Source: Hermodice carunculata (Eukaryota > Annelida > Polychaeta > Eunicida > Amphinomidae). From it: 64,000 nt of DNA. The DNA is taken from the NCBI GenBank assembly GCA_964020975.1, contig OZ026625.1, positions 42,101,835-42,165,834 on the forward strand. The letters run 5' to 3'. This document shows, one piece after another, positions 50,775 through 61,725 of this stretch (position 1 is its first letter; every line of letters starts with the position of its first letter). The notes beneath the pieces were generated by a model. That model saw only the letters and a program-made list of their open reading frames with translations. It ran no database searches and was not told the DNA's origin. A program made the translations under genes and the position numbers.

Positions 50775-52090
50775 TGCTTTACCATGGGAATTTCAGAAAA
50801 CTCAAAAGCAATTGCCACAGTCAACAATAAACATACAATGAGCATCATTTTGATGCATCTTTGTGGAGAATATTTTCCTTTAAAGCTCTCACTTAGTACA
50901 TGTATTGCTTGAACAAGTAAAGATTATATAAAAAAATAAACACAGATGAAGTGAATGAACTGATGAACTTTATTCTACATTGATAAGACAGTATGATGCA
51001 GAACAGATGTCTGTAACCTTGGCCTGTATGCAATGTACGTTTGGGTTGTGTTAAAGTTGTTTGTGGTGACATGTTTGTACACTCAAACAGGTTCTTCATT
51101 ATTTGCATCAAATTTAATTGCAGTACAACATTAATTCAATTACCATAATTCAGAAATAGTTGAGAGAAAACTTGCATTTGGAAGTGAATATCATCAACAG
51201 AAATGAATGAGAATCAAAAAGAATTTTGAGTGACCTATATGCAATTAATATTTACCATGTCATCTGGAAGAATTGCATGTATTGCACCCAACAGAAGCTT
51301 AATGAGTCTCTAATAGCTTGCATATACCCAGTTGCTATTGGCTGGAGGCCTCATATGGGTAACACGACACCTTGTCACGTGTAGTATGTGTATGTCTAGA
51401 TAATAGCACTCATGTCATCACCTTGATGTGTACCTTTACTGTGGACAGTGGTATTATAGGATACACAGGTGTATCGTTGGACTTATGAGACGTACAACCT
51501 GTGCAGGCAGCTGCAAGTATACATATATTACAAAATCCTTGACGTATATTTATCTTGGTTACACCACTTACTGAGGTAAATAAAACAAGGTAAATGATTA
51601 TCGTAGCATTCAACGTGTTGAGCACATCAAGTGACAGCGTCAACATGTGTGTTTATGTGAACATGGTCTATCTACCTGGCCTTTCTGTCAATCAGTGATG
51701 GGCGTCTCATGGGTGTTACACTTTACCTGCTTTATACCTGGGATACTGTTGTCGTCAAGTGTCAACTGGAAGGATTCTGTGCACATGTAATTAGAGTGTT
51801 TATGACAGCTAGCAGATATCACGCCTGGATACATGTGCGTGTGCACGTTAAAGCCTGGAAATCATTCTCTTTGTGTTCCTGGTAGATCAGAGTTCAGATA
51901 GGCTTGGATGCAACAATGTTCCAGCCACTCTACCTGTAATCACCATGCTTGTGCTGATGCTTGTGGCCTAATAAGATTAGTAATACCAGGATGTTCTTTG
52001 TGTGGATGTATAGCCTGTTATAGTGTCTTCCTGAAATAACTGAGGTACAAGAGCCACATTTTGACACTCATTAACACCAGCATTAGAAAA
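50775..52090. other. Intronic or upstream sequence of the alternative first exon
   Basis: The last few hundred bases before 52091 (51660-52090) are more GC-balanced than their surroundings and could be a 5' UTR and promoter. I see no clear TATA or Inr. Confidence 0.3.
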
Positions 52091-52121
52091 ATGGCAGAAG
52101 AGGAAGAACCTGGGAAGTATG
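52091..52121 (+). CDS. Possible alternative first exon (MAEEEEPGKY)
   Basis: ATGGCAGAAGAGGAAGAACC opens the frame MAEEEEPGKY plus one base, followed by GTCAGTAT. The context AAAAATGGC is good, and the acidic N-terminus followed by a phase-1 donor parallels the exon at 13551. It could be an alternative first exon of the same gene or the start of an unrelated one. The donor GTCAGT is weaker than usual. No partner exon was found downstream. Confidence 0.33.
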
Positions 52122-52652
52122 GTCAGTATTTTATTTCATCTGTTTGTTTTTCATAATAAATACAAATCTGTATATTGATGAATGAGACTCGCAAGGGAAA
52201 CAAAAGTCGTAATTACAAGCAGGCAGCTCGGTTTGTCGTGTTTTTGTTTTGTTTTGTGGAAGTGTTATTCAAACAAAGGAGTTGTGTACCACAATATGGG
52301 TGTTTCAGTACAATGTGTGCACAATGTACATACCACAATACAGGTGTTTTAGTATAGACACACAGTTGGGTAATATTGAGTGGCCTTGGTGTCATTGTGT
52401 ATTACAGTATTCAGATGGCCTAGAACTTACATCGCATGAGTGTACATGCAACTCAGGCCATCATGCCACAAGCCAGTACGCAAGTATATCACTATAGGGT
52501 CTACATAAGGCTGAGATGTCTGGTTTAACAATTTTTGTTACATATCAATATAATAAATGAACCATTTGGACACACATATAGCGTCTTAACAGTTAATTAG
52601 TTTTAATTAGTTATATTAACATTTTGGACACTGCATGGGTACAGAATATAAT

Positions 52653-52743
<91 letters not shown>

Positions 52744-52812
52744 TAAGCATTCGGTGGACTAATGCCTAAATTGCAGTACAAAGGGCACACAAGTACTTAA
52801 TTGGTATATGTA

Positions 52813-52902
<90 letters not shown>

Positions 52903-53043
52903 CATCCAGCACCCGCTAAATTCGAACCCTGTTATAGGTCTATACATTATTTAATAAAGAGGAGAAAAGATGTTATATATATCTTGAATATCTCTAAAAC
53001 TGTTATAGGCACAGGTGACCAATTCAACTTCAATTCATATGTT
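52122..53043. other. Presumed intron with TG/TA microsatellites
   Basis: (TG)n at 52654-52742 and a compound TG/TA/TG/TA tract at 52811-52901. Nothing else is recognised. Confidence 0.4.
52654..52742. repeat. (TG)n microsatellite, about 44 units
   Basis: A perfect TG run. A second compound TG/TA tract follows at 52811-52901. Confidence 0.96.
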
Positions 53044-53815
53044 TGAAACACTGCACATTTTTGTAAGTTAGGTGTGACCTCTAAAGGTCAAGGTCATTTG
53101 GACTTTTGAAATTTTCTTCCAGTTATAACTCTGTTAATTATCATCCCATTTTAATGATGTTGGTCTCAAATTGTAGGTATTCCAAGACTTCACATTTTAG
53201 AATGTCATCTTCAAAGGTCAAGGTCATTTCGTCATTTGAAATTTTCTTCCCATAACTCAGTCAATTTGTGTCCAATTTTGATCATGGTGGACCCAAACTG
53301 TAGGTATTGCAACACTGCATATTTTTTTTTTTTAAATTTACATATAACGTCTAAAGGTCTTAATTCAAGGTTACTTGGACCTTTGAAATTTTCATCTTGT
53401 GACAGCTTGGTCAATTGTCATCCAATTTTAATCATGTTGGACTCAAATTGTAGGCATTGAAACACTGCACATTTTTGTAATTTACATGTGACCTCTAAAG
53501 GAATGTCCAAGGTCAAGGTCATTTTACCATTTGAAATTTTCTTCTAGCCATAACTTGGTCAGTTTTTATCCGATCATGATCATGTTGGGCTTAAATTGTA
53601 AATATTTTACTGTACATTTTTGCAATTTGCATCTACATGTGACATCTTAAAGTCAAAGGTTAAGGTCATTTGGGACTTTGAAATTTTTATCCAGTCATTA
53701 CTTGGTCAATTTTCATCTGATTTGGTTCATGTTGGGCTGAAAGTGTAGATATTGCAGCACTGCCCATTTTTGTAATTTACATGTGACCTCTAAAGGTCAG
53801 AGGTTTCGATTTTAC
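53044..53815. repeat. Tandem array, ~146-bp units with AAGGTCAAGGTCA
   Basis: Five to six units have the order TGACCTCTAAAGGTCAAGGT, TTTGAAATTTTCTTCC, CATAACTTGGTCAATTTTCA-like, GTTGGGCTCAAATTGTAGG-like and CACTGCACATTTTTGTAA-like. AGGTCA blocks lie near 53088, 53218, 53365, 53513 and 53657, mostly 146-147 bp apart. It differs in sequence from the 5-kb/44-kb element but shares the motif and period. Confidence 0.85.
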
Positions 53816-53971
53816 AGTTTTGTGCCATCACATTTGAATGAGAATTTTAGGGAAACCTATTAAGATGACACACCCCTGGACATCACCAAATTGCATGGGA
53901 TGGGTGCTTAAGGTCCAGCCCATATTAAGAAAACTGTTGACCCATCATAACTCAAGGGAGTAAAGGGTTAA
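53816..53971. mobile_element. TTAA-family remnant
   Basis: AAGAAAACTGTTGACCCATC, then ATAACTCAAGGGAGTAAAGG and GTTAA (TTAA at 53968-53971) form the right half of a family copy. The left half is not recognisable. Confidence 0.5.
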
Positions 53972-56900
53972 ATCAGTACTGGCCTGGTGATGATGCTGTT
54001 AGATCTCCATAGTCACAGCAGCTCATTCAATGGGCCTCTAAATGCTTTCTGGCTTGCCGGCAAGATCAATCTAACATTTAAACTTTTCAAGTGCCTCTAA
54101 TTTGCATGAATTAAAATGCTACAAATTTTGTTTGTGGTTCATTGGATGTGCTTACAGCACAAACCTACGTGAATTGATATTGGAATGGCACCTGTACCTA
54201 AAATATTTTTGAAGATATTCAAGGTTTAAATTTTCAAATGGTGCTAATTTGCATAATTTTCAAAACTGTCCTGATGAAAAGTTCATAAGAAAGCAAGGCT
54301 TTATGTGTGAAAGTATAGTCATGCCAAGTTTGGAGGAGAGAGAGAGAGAATAAACATTTTGGAGATATGATTGTGCAAACTTGTATGTGGAAGTAGCTGT
54401 ATCCATCCTATTTAATGCCCCTGCCCTAGCTAATTTAACCCACGGCTTCTCTCTGGCCATTTAACTGATTGACATGCAAGGCTTTGTTGTCAAATTGCAT
54501 TGAATAGGAAATGCCATGCACAATAACGGGACATATGGAATTTACAAGCTACAATTACTCGGGGGGGGGGGGGGGGGGAAGAGGCTTCTTGAACTGGTGA
54601 AATGTAGGTAGGCGCCCTCCAAGGGTATATTCTACATGTATTTTTTTTAAACCAAATTTGGGGGGTCAAAATTCTACATTTCCCCCCCCCCCCAAAAAAA
54701 ATAGGGGCTCAAAATGCAACACTTTCATTTAATAAAGTGGTGCTTTTCACACATACTGTGCCAAAAAAGGTAAAACTTGTCATTTGTAAAGTTTTGTAAG
54801 AAAAAATCACTCAATTTGTCTCACATCTGAGAAAGGGGGGGTGTTACATGTAATTTTCGAAACTGGGTGCATCAAACAGGGGGTCAAAATAGATTCTACA
54901 TGGGGTGGAAAATTGGGGGTCTCTTGCGCAATGCCTACGTACGTACCTCCACAATTGGAGAACCCCCCAGGACTTTACAAAACTTTCAGGAAAGTAATGT
55001 GTATGTTAAATTTACATGCTATTCTTTTGAACCCTTAACATTTGAGGTTTAATGCCTACATTTGTTAAAAGTAAAAACTACCTAACAAAGCTGCACACCA
55101 GAACATGTACATGGGGGCAGTTTAAGACGAAATGCAGTTATCATTAATTTTTATGGATGGTCCAACATTTTCCCCCAAATAAGCAGCCCTACTTGGAGTT
55201 GATTTCCCCCCCCCCCCTCTCACTTCTAGCCAGTGTCACCCAAGGGTATATACATGGCAAGGCAATCTATCATTCTTCAGCCACTGAGTCCAGTTTTGGA
55301 GGATACCGGACTGGCTTGTCAAGAGGTGCCTGTGAAGGAACAGACTGTAGCCATGCCCTTACCAAGCCTTATTACCTGCTTGGAAATGAGGAATTTCCTG
55401 ACAATTGCATGAATTTATAGCTGAATATGTGAGTCATTTCCTTTATAAAAATGTAAATGCCCATTTACCCCCCCCCCCCCCCCCGTGACCTGAAGTTTGG
55501 CAGCTATTCAGGGGCCACACCCACAGCAGTGCAGTAATCAAGACAGATATAGCACTCCACAGTGTCCCAAAACTAATCCATCTGTCAATCCAAAGAAATG
55601 TTTAACCCTTTACTGTAAGAGCAAGACTTAACTGTCAATATTAAGCTTTCATTGACACAGGTTGAAGGAACAATGATCATTGGTCTGGGACATGGAAATT
55701 TAATAAAAATGTGGAAGCAGCTAATATACAACATATGTATTGATTTCTTTGGCTACGGTAATGAATGGTTAAGCACCTAGTGGTATGAGAGTCAGAATGC
55801 CTGCACTGACTGTTTCATTCCATAAAGGACAGAAACAGGTGAAGTGAGCATTGCAATATCTGGTTAACTGTTCATTTGGCACTGTTACAAAGAGCGCTTC
55901 CTATTGCCAATTAGTAGAATCACTTTTTTTTTCTTTTCTGGTGTCTGGCTTTGTCTGATGGTCAAATTACAGAGATCGGCAGCATTCTCTGAAGCTCAAA
56001 ATAGAATGGAGTTTAGCCCTGGTTCTTATTTTGCTCTGCCATTTTTTCTGCTGTCTCTCTTTATTGTGCTTTCTGTCTCAAATTACACAAATTTAGGACA
56101 TTTTTTTTGTCTCACATACAGTGTATAAAGTTCCCAAAATACGCATATTTATTCTTATTTAATTGAACTTTTAAAATTTCTGTATTGTCATGCTGTAGAA
56201 ATGCTCTAGCTCTGTCTTGATTTACATGTCTTTATAACTGTCCTTTTTGCTCCATGTTCAATGTTTACATGTGCCCTTTGAGACATACAGAATTTGCCCC
56301 CCCCCCCCCCTGAAAAACAGTATAGACTATTGAATATGGGTGTGGAAACTGTGCAGTCAAGGCCTTCAAGAGAAATAGCATTTTGATCTTAACCATATCC
56401 TCCCCACCCCCACTCCCACCCCCACCCCCTCCCTGACAGAGGCTACTGCACCCCCCAGCATTCCATGAAGCATAATGACCCTGGCCTAGCTGCTAAGACA
56501 GCTTGGGGGCACTGACAGAGGAGGTAGCATATTTGTAATTTTTTTTTTTTTTTTTTTTTCATTTTCTTGTTTATCTCTATATATATATGTAAAGAAAAAA
56601 ATACCAATGTCAGGGCACTTGTTATTTGAACGAGGCCCAGCTGTGTCAGTATACTGTGGGCTGGCTGTGTCCAGTGTTCTTGGGCATTCATGACAAATAA
56701 TGAAAGCCAGCACTGACAAAATATAATTTGATTAAAAGGAACACATGTTACATGAGTTTATATGTTGATGGTGATACATTTGAATGTTCATGTAGAGTAC
56801 AGACAGGCTAATAGATAAATATAACATTTTTCTGGAATTGCCTTTTGTTAATGATAATCCCAGCAAACAAAGTTTGGGTGGGGTGTAGTATACTGGTTTT

Positions 56901-57000
56901 GGCCTGTCCGACTGTTTTTACTACTGGATTACAACTGCTAAGATACCATGATTTTTCTGAAAAAATACACCATTGTTCATCCTGCTAGAGACAACAGCAC
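53972..57000. other. Presumed intron, low-complexity runs only
   Basis: G18 at about 54560, C/A composite at 54681-54700, C runs at 55207, 55469 and 56288, T25 at 56539. No exon, and no element with definable ends. Confidence 0.4.
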
Positions 57001-57161
57001 ATAGTGGTACCTGCCTGCCTTTTTAGACCATATTTATCAGTTCCCAAGTATCTTAATTTTCCATGTTGTTTTATGTACTTTCATTGAGAGACCACCTGCT
57101 TCATGTGACCTCTTTTAGGCCCACCCTATCGGGGTGGATTCTCAAAGGAGGGACTATACTG
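57001..57161. mobile_element. TA-target miniature element
   Basis: TAGTGGTACCTGCCTGCCTT at the left; GGATTCTCAAAGGAGGGACT then ATACTG at the right. Internal GAGAGACCACCTGCTTCATG. Diverged ends, about 160 bp. Confidence 0.6.
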
Positions 57162-57367
57162 TATGTGGCTTGATTTTATACAGGGAATCCCAGTGCACCC
57201 AGCCACCAGTCACCATATATTTTTTTCTTGTATTCTTAGAGGAAAATTGAGAGTAAAGCAAGCCTATATGTGCAGTCAACTGATTTAAGTATGGCATTCA
57301 CAAACGTCCCTCACACTAGCTGAACTTGTTTCTTTTTTTAAGAAGGGGATGTGGCCAGGTGGATATA

Positions 57368-57876
57368 CAGTGGTACCTGTTGTATGTGGCCACCTTTTCT
57401 GCCACAAAAAAGTGGCCCCTTACAGCAGGTGACCTGTTGCTGCAGGTAAATCAACAAAGAAATAAGAGACGTGCATATTAATTTCCCACCACAACTGCAT
57501 ACGTGCCCTTAGCCTCACCTGGCAGGCAAGCAGGATATTGGCAATATTTTGGAAATAGAGAATACTTGGTACGGACAGATGGAAATTTCTTCCTTTGGCC
57601 AGTTTAGGAAGCACTAAGTGAATGTGACTTTGGTATTTGTAAACTTAAATTTCTCTAAAAAATGGTAGTTTTTGTGTGAAAGGGGCATCTGGCCCTGTTT
57701 GTGACAGTGATGTGTTCCTGTGTTCTCCGGCATTGACAAATGTGAGGCCTGTACTTTGTTGTGGCAGGAAGGTAATATGCATGTTTCATATAATTGACTC
57801 TTTTTCAGGAAAAAATTGTGGCTGCAAATAGCAGGTGACCTGTCACAGCAGTGGCTGCATACGACAGGTACCACTG
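57368..57876. mobile_element. TA-target element, longest copy (509 bp)
   Basis: CAGTGGTACCTGTTGTATGT-GGCCAC at the left pairs with the complement of GTGGCTGCATACGACAGGTA-CCACTG at the right. The left flank is TA. The interior is longer than in other copies and is partly shared with 46090-46210. Neither strand shows a transposase. It may be an internal-deletion derivative closer to the parent element. Confidence 0.75.
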
Positions 57877-58171
57877 TGTATGTGCTTTTGCCATTGGCAG
57901 CCAGACAGTATGTAGGTTTTTATGATTGCAAGTCGAAGACCCAGGTGTACCATGGTCTAAAGATGTACAAAAATTGAGGTGACACTTTGGGTGGGTTTAG
58001 TGTTAAGATAACCTTTAATTGACCTCAGTAACCTGCATAGCTGTACCAGCGAATCTCTGGTATCAACAGCACACTATGAACTTAGCTGTACAGGTGAATG
58101 TTAATGATTTCAGGATGTTTTATATTTTGTCAATAACACTGGGTATATAATCCCTGGCTGTGCTTTATATA
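57877..58171. other. Spacer before the Tc1 element
   Basis: Nothing recognised. It ends in the TA target at 58170-58171. Confidence 0.4.
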
Positions 58172-59692
58172 CTGAGCCCCAATGAAAAGTATCCACATAA
58201 AAAAATTAACACATTAATTTTGTAAGTTACTAAGTACTGTGTGTGCATATATGCATGGTTTGGAGCCTACATCAGGGTCATTCAGGACAACTTTTTAACT
58301 TTTGCTGGGTTGTTACATAATGCATGTGACTTTTGTGCACCGAATATGGCTTCTGACCACCACTCCTATTGGATGGCTAAAATGACCTGATGTTTTCAGT
58401 GGCTTTAAAAAGGGATGTTCAGCCAAGAAAAAAGCCAGTGGTCTCAGGTGTGTTGAGGCGATCATGCCGCGTCTGAGCCAAGGTCAAAGACACCATGCTT
58501 TGGGGCTTGCAGAGGGTGGAGTCCCAATCACTCAAATCGCACAAAGAATGGGGTGTACTCGGCGCACCATCCAACGACTAATTGAACGGCAACAAGAAAC
58601 TGGATCCGTAGATGATCGGCCTAGGCCTGGCCGAGAAAGAGTGACAACACCTGGCCAAGACCGTCACATCCGGCTGATGCACCTGCGAGACCGTTTCCGT
58701 ACAGCAGCCCAAACAGCCCGTGAGACTCAAGGGGTGAATCACCGTCCTGTCAGTAGTTCTACTGTGGAGAGGCGACTGAGGAGCAGTGGCCTAACAGCCA
58801 GAAGACCTTACAGGGGTAACCTGCTGACCCAACCCAGAAGAGAAAGACGACTGCAGTGGTGTAGAGCACACTCCAGGTGGACTCGCCAGCAGTGGAATAC
58901 CGTCCTTTTTACTGACGAGTCCCGTTTTTGTGTCAGCAGAGCAGATGGCAGAGAACGTGTGTGGCGCCGGACTGGGGAGAGATATGCAGATGCCTGTGTC
59001 CGTCAGGCAGATCGATGGGGTGGACCCTCTGTCATGGTGTGGGCAGGCATCAGCAACCGCTACCGGACACCCCTAGTGGTCATTCAAGGGATCCTCAATG
59101 CTAGGCGGTACATTGATGAGGTGCTGGAGCCGCACATGGTCCCATTTATGGAGCAGCATCAAGATCTGGCGATCTTTCAGCAGGACAATGCACGTGCACA
59201 CTCTGCAAGATTAACAATGAACTTTCTCAATGAGAACAACATCAATGTCATGGAATGGCCAGCGTTCTCACCCGATCTGAGCCCTATTGAACATTTGTGG
59301 GATCAGTTAGGCCAAGGTATTCAACGGAGGACACCTAGGCCTACTACCCGAAACCAGCTGATCCAAGCTCTGCAGGAAGAATGGAATAATGTTCCCCAAC
59401 ACAGAATTCAAACCCTGGTCAGCAGTATGCGCCGCAGATGTATAGCATGTGTTGATGCTCGAGGTGGCCACATCCCATATTGAACAGAAAAATTTGTGTG
59501 ACTTTCAATTAGGGCAGTTAATGACATTTTTTGCCTGTAAGTGACGTTAATGTCGGTAGAGCGTGACATTATTTTACGCCAGAAAAGTGAATGCTTTGTT
59601 AAGTTCTAAGCACGTCTAGGTATGAAATGTTTCAAGTATAAACAATAAAATACTTCAAAATTGGCATGTGGATACTTTTCATTGGGGTTCGG
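58172..59692 (+). mobile_element. Complete Tc1-type DNA transposon
   Basis: 1,521 bp with TA at 58170-58171 and 59693-59694. The 27-bp terminal inverted repeats match at 25 positions (left CTGAGCCCCAATGAAAAGTA-TCCACAT, right complement CCGAACCCCAATGAAAAGTA-TCCACAT). One uninterrupted transposase frame lies between them. Intact termini and an open frame point to recent arrival or recent activity. Confidence 0.93.
58464..59483 (+). CDS. Tc1/mariner-superfamily transposase (DD34E)
   Basis: 339 residues with no internal stop; the family norm is ~340. Residues ~5-60 form the paired-type DNA-binding region: helix-turn-helix ITQIAQRMGCTRRTIQRLIE, then the GRPR-like hook RPRPGRERV. The catalytic triad is visible: first Asp in VLFTDESRFCVS, second Asp in FQQDNARAHSA and Glu in SPDLSPIEHLWD, with 34 residues between the last two (DD34E, the Tc1 group). 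WGGPSVMVWAGIS is the usual conserved block between them. The enzyme binds the terminal repeats and moves the element by cut-and-paste into TA. It lies on its own, 292 bp from the left end and 209 bp from the right end, and is richer in GC than its AT-rich surroundings, as expected for a mobile gene. All catalytic residues are present, so it may be active. Confidence 0.96.
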   Translation: MPRLSQGQRHHALGLAEGGVPITQIAQRMGCTRRTIQRLIERQQETGSVDDRPRPGRERVTTPGQDRHIRLMHLRDRFRTAAQTARETQGVNHRPVSSSTVERRLRSSGLTARRPYRGNLLTQPRRERRLQWCRAHSRWTRQQWNTVLFTDESRFCVSRADGRERVWRRTGERYADACVRQADRWGGPSVMVWAGISNRYRTPLVVIQGILNARRYIDEVLEPHMVPFMEQHQDLAIFQQDNARAHSARLTMNFLNENNINVMEWPAFSPDLSPIEHLWDQLGQGIQRRTPRPTTRNQLIQALQEEWNNVPQHRIQTLVSSMRRRCIACVDARGGHIPY

Positions 59693-59694
59693 TA

Positions 59695-60174
59695 TATTTC
59701 ATCATAAAGATGTGTAGACTTCACTGTACATGTACATGTACTGATATAAAATTGTTTTAATTTACATACATGTACTCTGGACATCAAATTGTAACTTGCT
59801 CAAATGACACCTTCATGTGATAAATCAATAACAAAACCACTGGAATGTTACAAGGGAAGTCATGTGTGAAAATATGAATGATCGCTCATTTGTCATTTGA
59901 TGTCTTTGACAGAATGTGTTGAACATGCTGGTGGATGTATAATTTCATCAAGCAGTTTCAGATGTCTCAAAACCATAAACATCAGAACATAAAAAAAAAC
60001 AGAGTCTGCTTCGCAGGCAAGTCTTGTAGGAGTTATGTAAGAATTTGTATGTCTCACCAGGGAGGCTAGATAGAGTTATATCTCTATCTAACCTCCTTGG
60101 TCTCTCACATGTCCATGAGTTCTACATGTTTGCGGGGACTGGAATTTTTTACTCAGTTGCTCGATTTTTGATGT
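59695..60174. other. Spacer with a short hairpin
   Basis: CCAGGGAGGCTAGATAGAG at 60058 and CTCTATCTAACCTCCTTGG ending at 60102 pair in 17 of 19 positions around TTATAT. Otherwise nothing recognised. Confidence 0.45.
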
Positions 60175-61320
60175 TTTGTTTGCTGCAGTATATTTATGTT
60201 GAGGGTATAAATGTAGTTAAGAGACTCTTTTATTTTCAAGACATAGCATTTGGTTGTGTTATAATTTAGTAGCCACTGCTTTGACCAGATGGATAAAGTG
60301 TTTAGGTCGTGTTGTAGAAGTTGTCAGACTGCTTCTGTTTCAGTTTCTGTATAGACTTTGGTATCATCTGCGAACTTTTTGGCCGTGGATACTGTAATTT
60401 CGGGGATATCATTTACATAAATAAGGAATAAGATTGGGCCAGGAATAGAGCCTTGAGGGAACCCGCTTGGGACCTCACACCATCCGGACCCTCCTTTTCT
60501 AAGTAGTACCATGGAGGTAGAAAGGGGTGGAGGAACAACTGGAGAATTTCTTAAGTCACATCTTAATTGCCACCACTGATAAAGATCGGATTATCACACC
60601 TTGCTAGCCTGTGTTGCTAAGTTGAATACACAGAGCTGATGCATACAACATTTATTCCATGTGATTCAAAGAACCCACATGCCACGTTTTGAGGACAGCA
60701 ACATAACAGAAAGTATAGACTTTTGATGGCTAAGAACTCTTAGGTAAATGCCTTTCCTTGCAGTTATTTAAACTACCCAGTTTCAGCAAAATCACCATAA
60801 TTTGGGTAAAATCCATCTGATTTTTTTCCATTCAAACATTTGAAAGTTCTCGTCAAGAGGATACCTAAACACCATGCACATGGAATCATTTTCTTTACCT
60901 CCACTACTGAAGAGCTACTCTTGATGAAAATAAAACCAGCTCAAAGTATGCTGGCTATCCAGTCAAGCTTCGGTCGCTGAAGTGGTGAAGCACATTGACA
61001 TCAGAGGGCTGGCTTATTGGGCAGCACACCACTAAAGTGTAAAGGTGCTTAATGGGATAGTGGCTGATAAAACTTGTGCATATTCCACAGTTGTTCCTTG
61101 GACTCCCCCCCCCCCCCCCCACCTCCATGGTAGTACTCTCTGTCTTCTATTTGAGTGGACTTTTTCTATACATGTAAGTGTTTTTACCTGTGACCCCTAC
61201 CTGACGCAATTTGTGTATTAACCTCATGTGAGGGACAAAGTCACAGGCTCTGCAAAAATCCAGATATATGATGTCTGTTTGGTTTGACTTGTCCAACTTC
61301 TCTGTACATTATTCATTACC
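60175..61320 (-). mobile_element. LINE reverse transcriptase fragment, split by an insertion
   Basis: On the minus strand, from 61310 to 61137, it reads EKLDKSNQTDIIYLDFCRAC, DFVPHMRLIHKLRQVGVTG and, after a frame change, NRRQRV. After the insertion (60510-61129) it continues LLRKGGSGWCEVPSGFPQGS, IPGPILFLIYVNDIP and KKFADDTKVYTETETEAV. A stop then stands where Arg is expected (CGA to TGA), followed by QLLQHDLNTLSIWSKQWLL and NTTKCYVLKI. VIYLDFSKAFDxVPH, PQGSxLGPLLFLIYINDLP and FADDTK are hallmarks of CR1/Jockey/L2-type reverse transcriptases. The catalytic ADD is retained. Endonuclease and C-terminus are missing, so it is a dead fragment. Confidence 0.88.
60510..61129. mobile_element. 620-bp non-autonomous DNA transposon inside the LINE
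   Basis: It is flanked by the 7-bp duplication GTAGTAC (60503-60509 and 61130-61136). The ends CATGGAGGTAG and CCACCTCCATG are inverted, with further complementarity at GGAACAACTGG / CACAGTTGTTCC after a C16 run. Removing it with one GTAGTAC restores the LINE frame RQRV-LLRKGGSGW. No coding capacity. A 7-8-bp duplication would fit hAT- or P-like sources. Confidence 0.82.
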
Positions 61321-61545
61321 TTTCTTTTTGGGCTGTTCCGGGCAGTGACAAAAGGCTCGCGTGAAACAACTTTTAGGCAAGTGATGTCACTTTAGAGTGA
61401 TTGCTTATCTCAGAAACAAAGTTTTCGTTCGGCATTTTAGACCTGTATTGCTGGACAACTTTATGGTCCACAACAGCTACACATTGCCAAAGGGTCCTGC
61501 CAGATCTTCGTCTGCCCATGTTCATCCAGGCATTACTTCTGTGTA
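61321..61545. other. Spacer, nothing recognised
   Basis: Short stretch between the LINE and the next miniature element. No feature is seen. Confidence 0.35.
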
Positions 61546-61723
61546 CAGTGGTCCCCCTCTTATAAGGCCCCCCTGAAGATAGGCCAACCTCTCTACAAAG
61601 GCCACTTCTCCATGCCGCAAGTATGGCATTTTCATTATAAATTACCCGTCAAGAGAAGCCACCCCTCTTATAAGGCTTGTTTTCCAGTGCATTTGGGGTG
61701 GCCTTATAAGAGGGGGGCCACTG
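61546..61723. mobile_element. TA-target miniature element, CCCCCTCTTATAAGGCC subtype
   Basis: TA at 61544-61545 and 61724-61725. CAGTGGTCCCCCTCTTATAA-GGCC is mirrored almost perfectly by GGCCTTATAAGAGGGGGGCC-ACTG. 178 bp. Confidence 0.87.
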
Positions 61724-61725
61724 TA

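Noticed and set aside
52900-52935. Possible tRNA B-box (GGGTTCGAATTTAGCGGG on the minus strand)
   Set aside because: No A-box or acceptor stem at the right distance.
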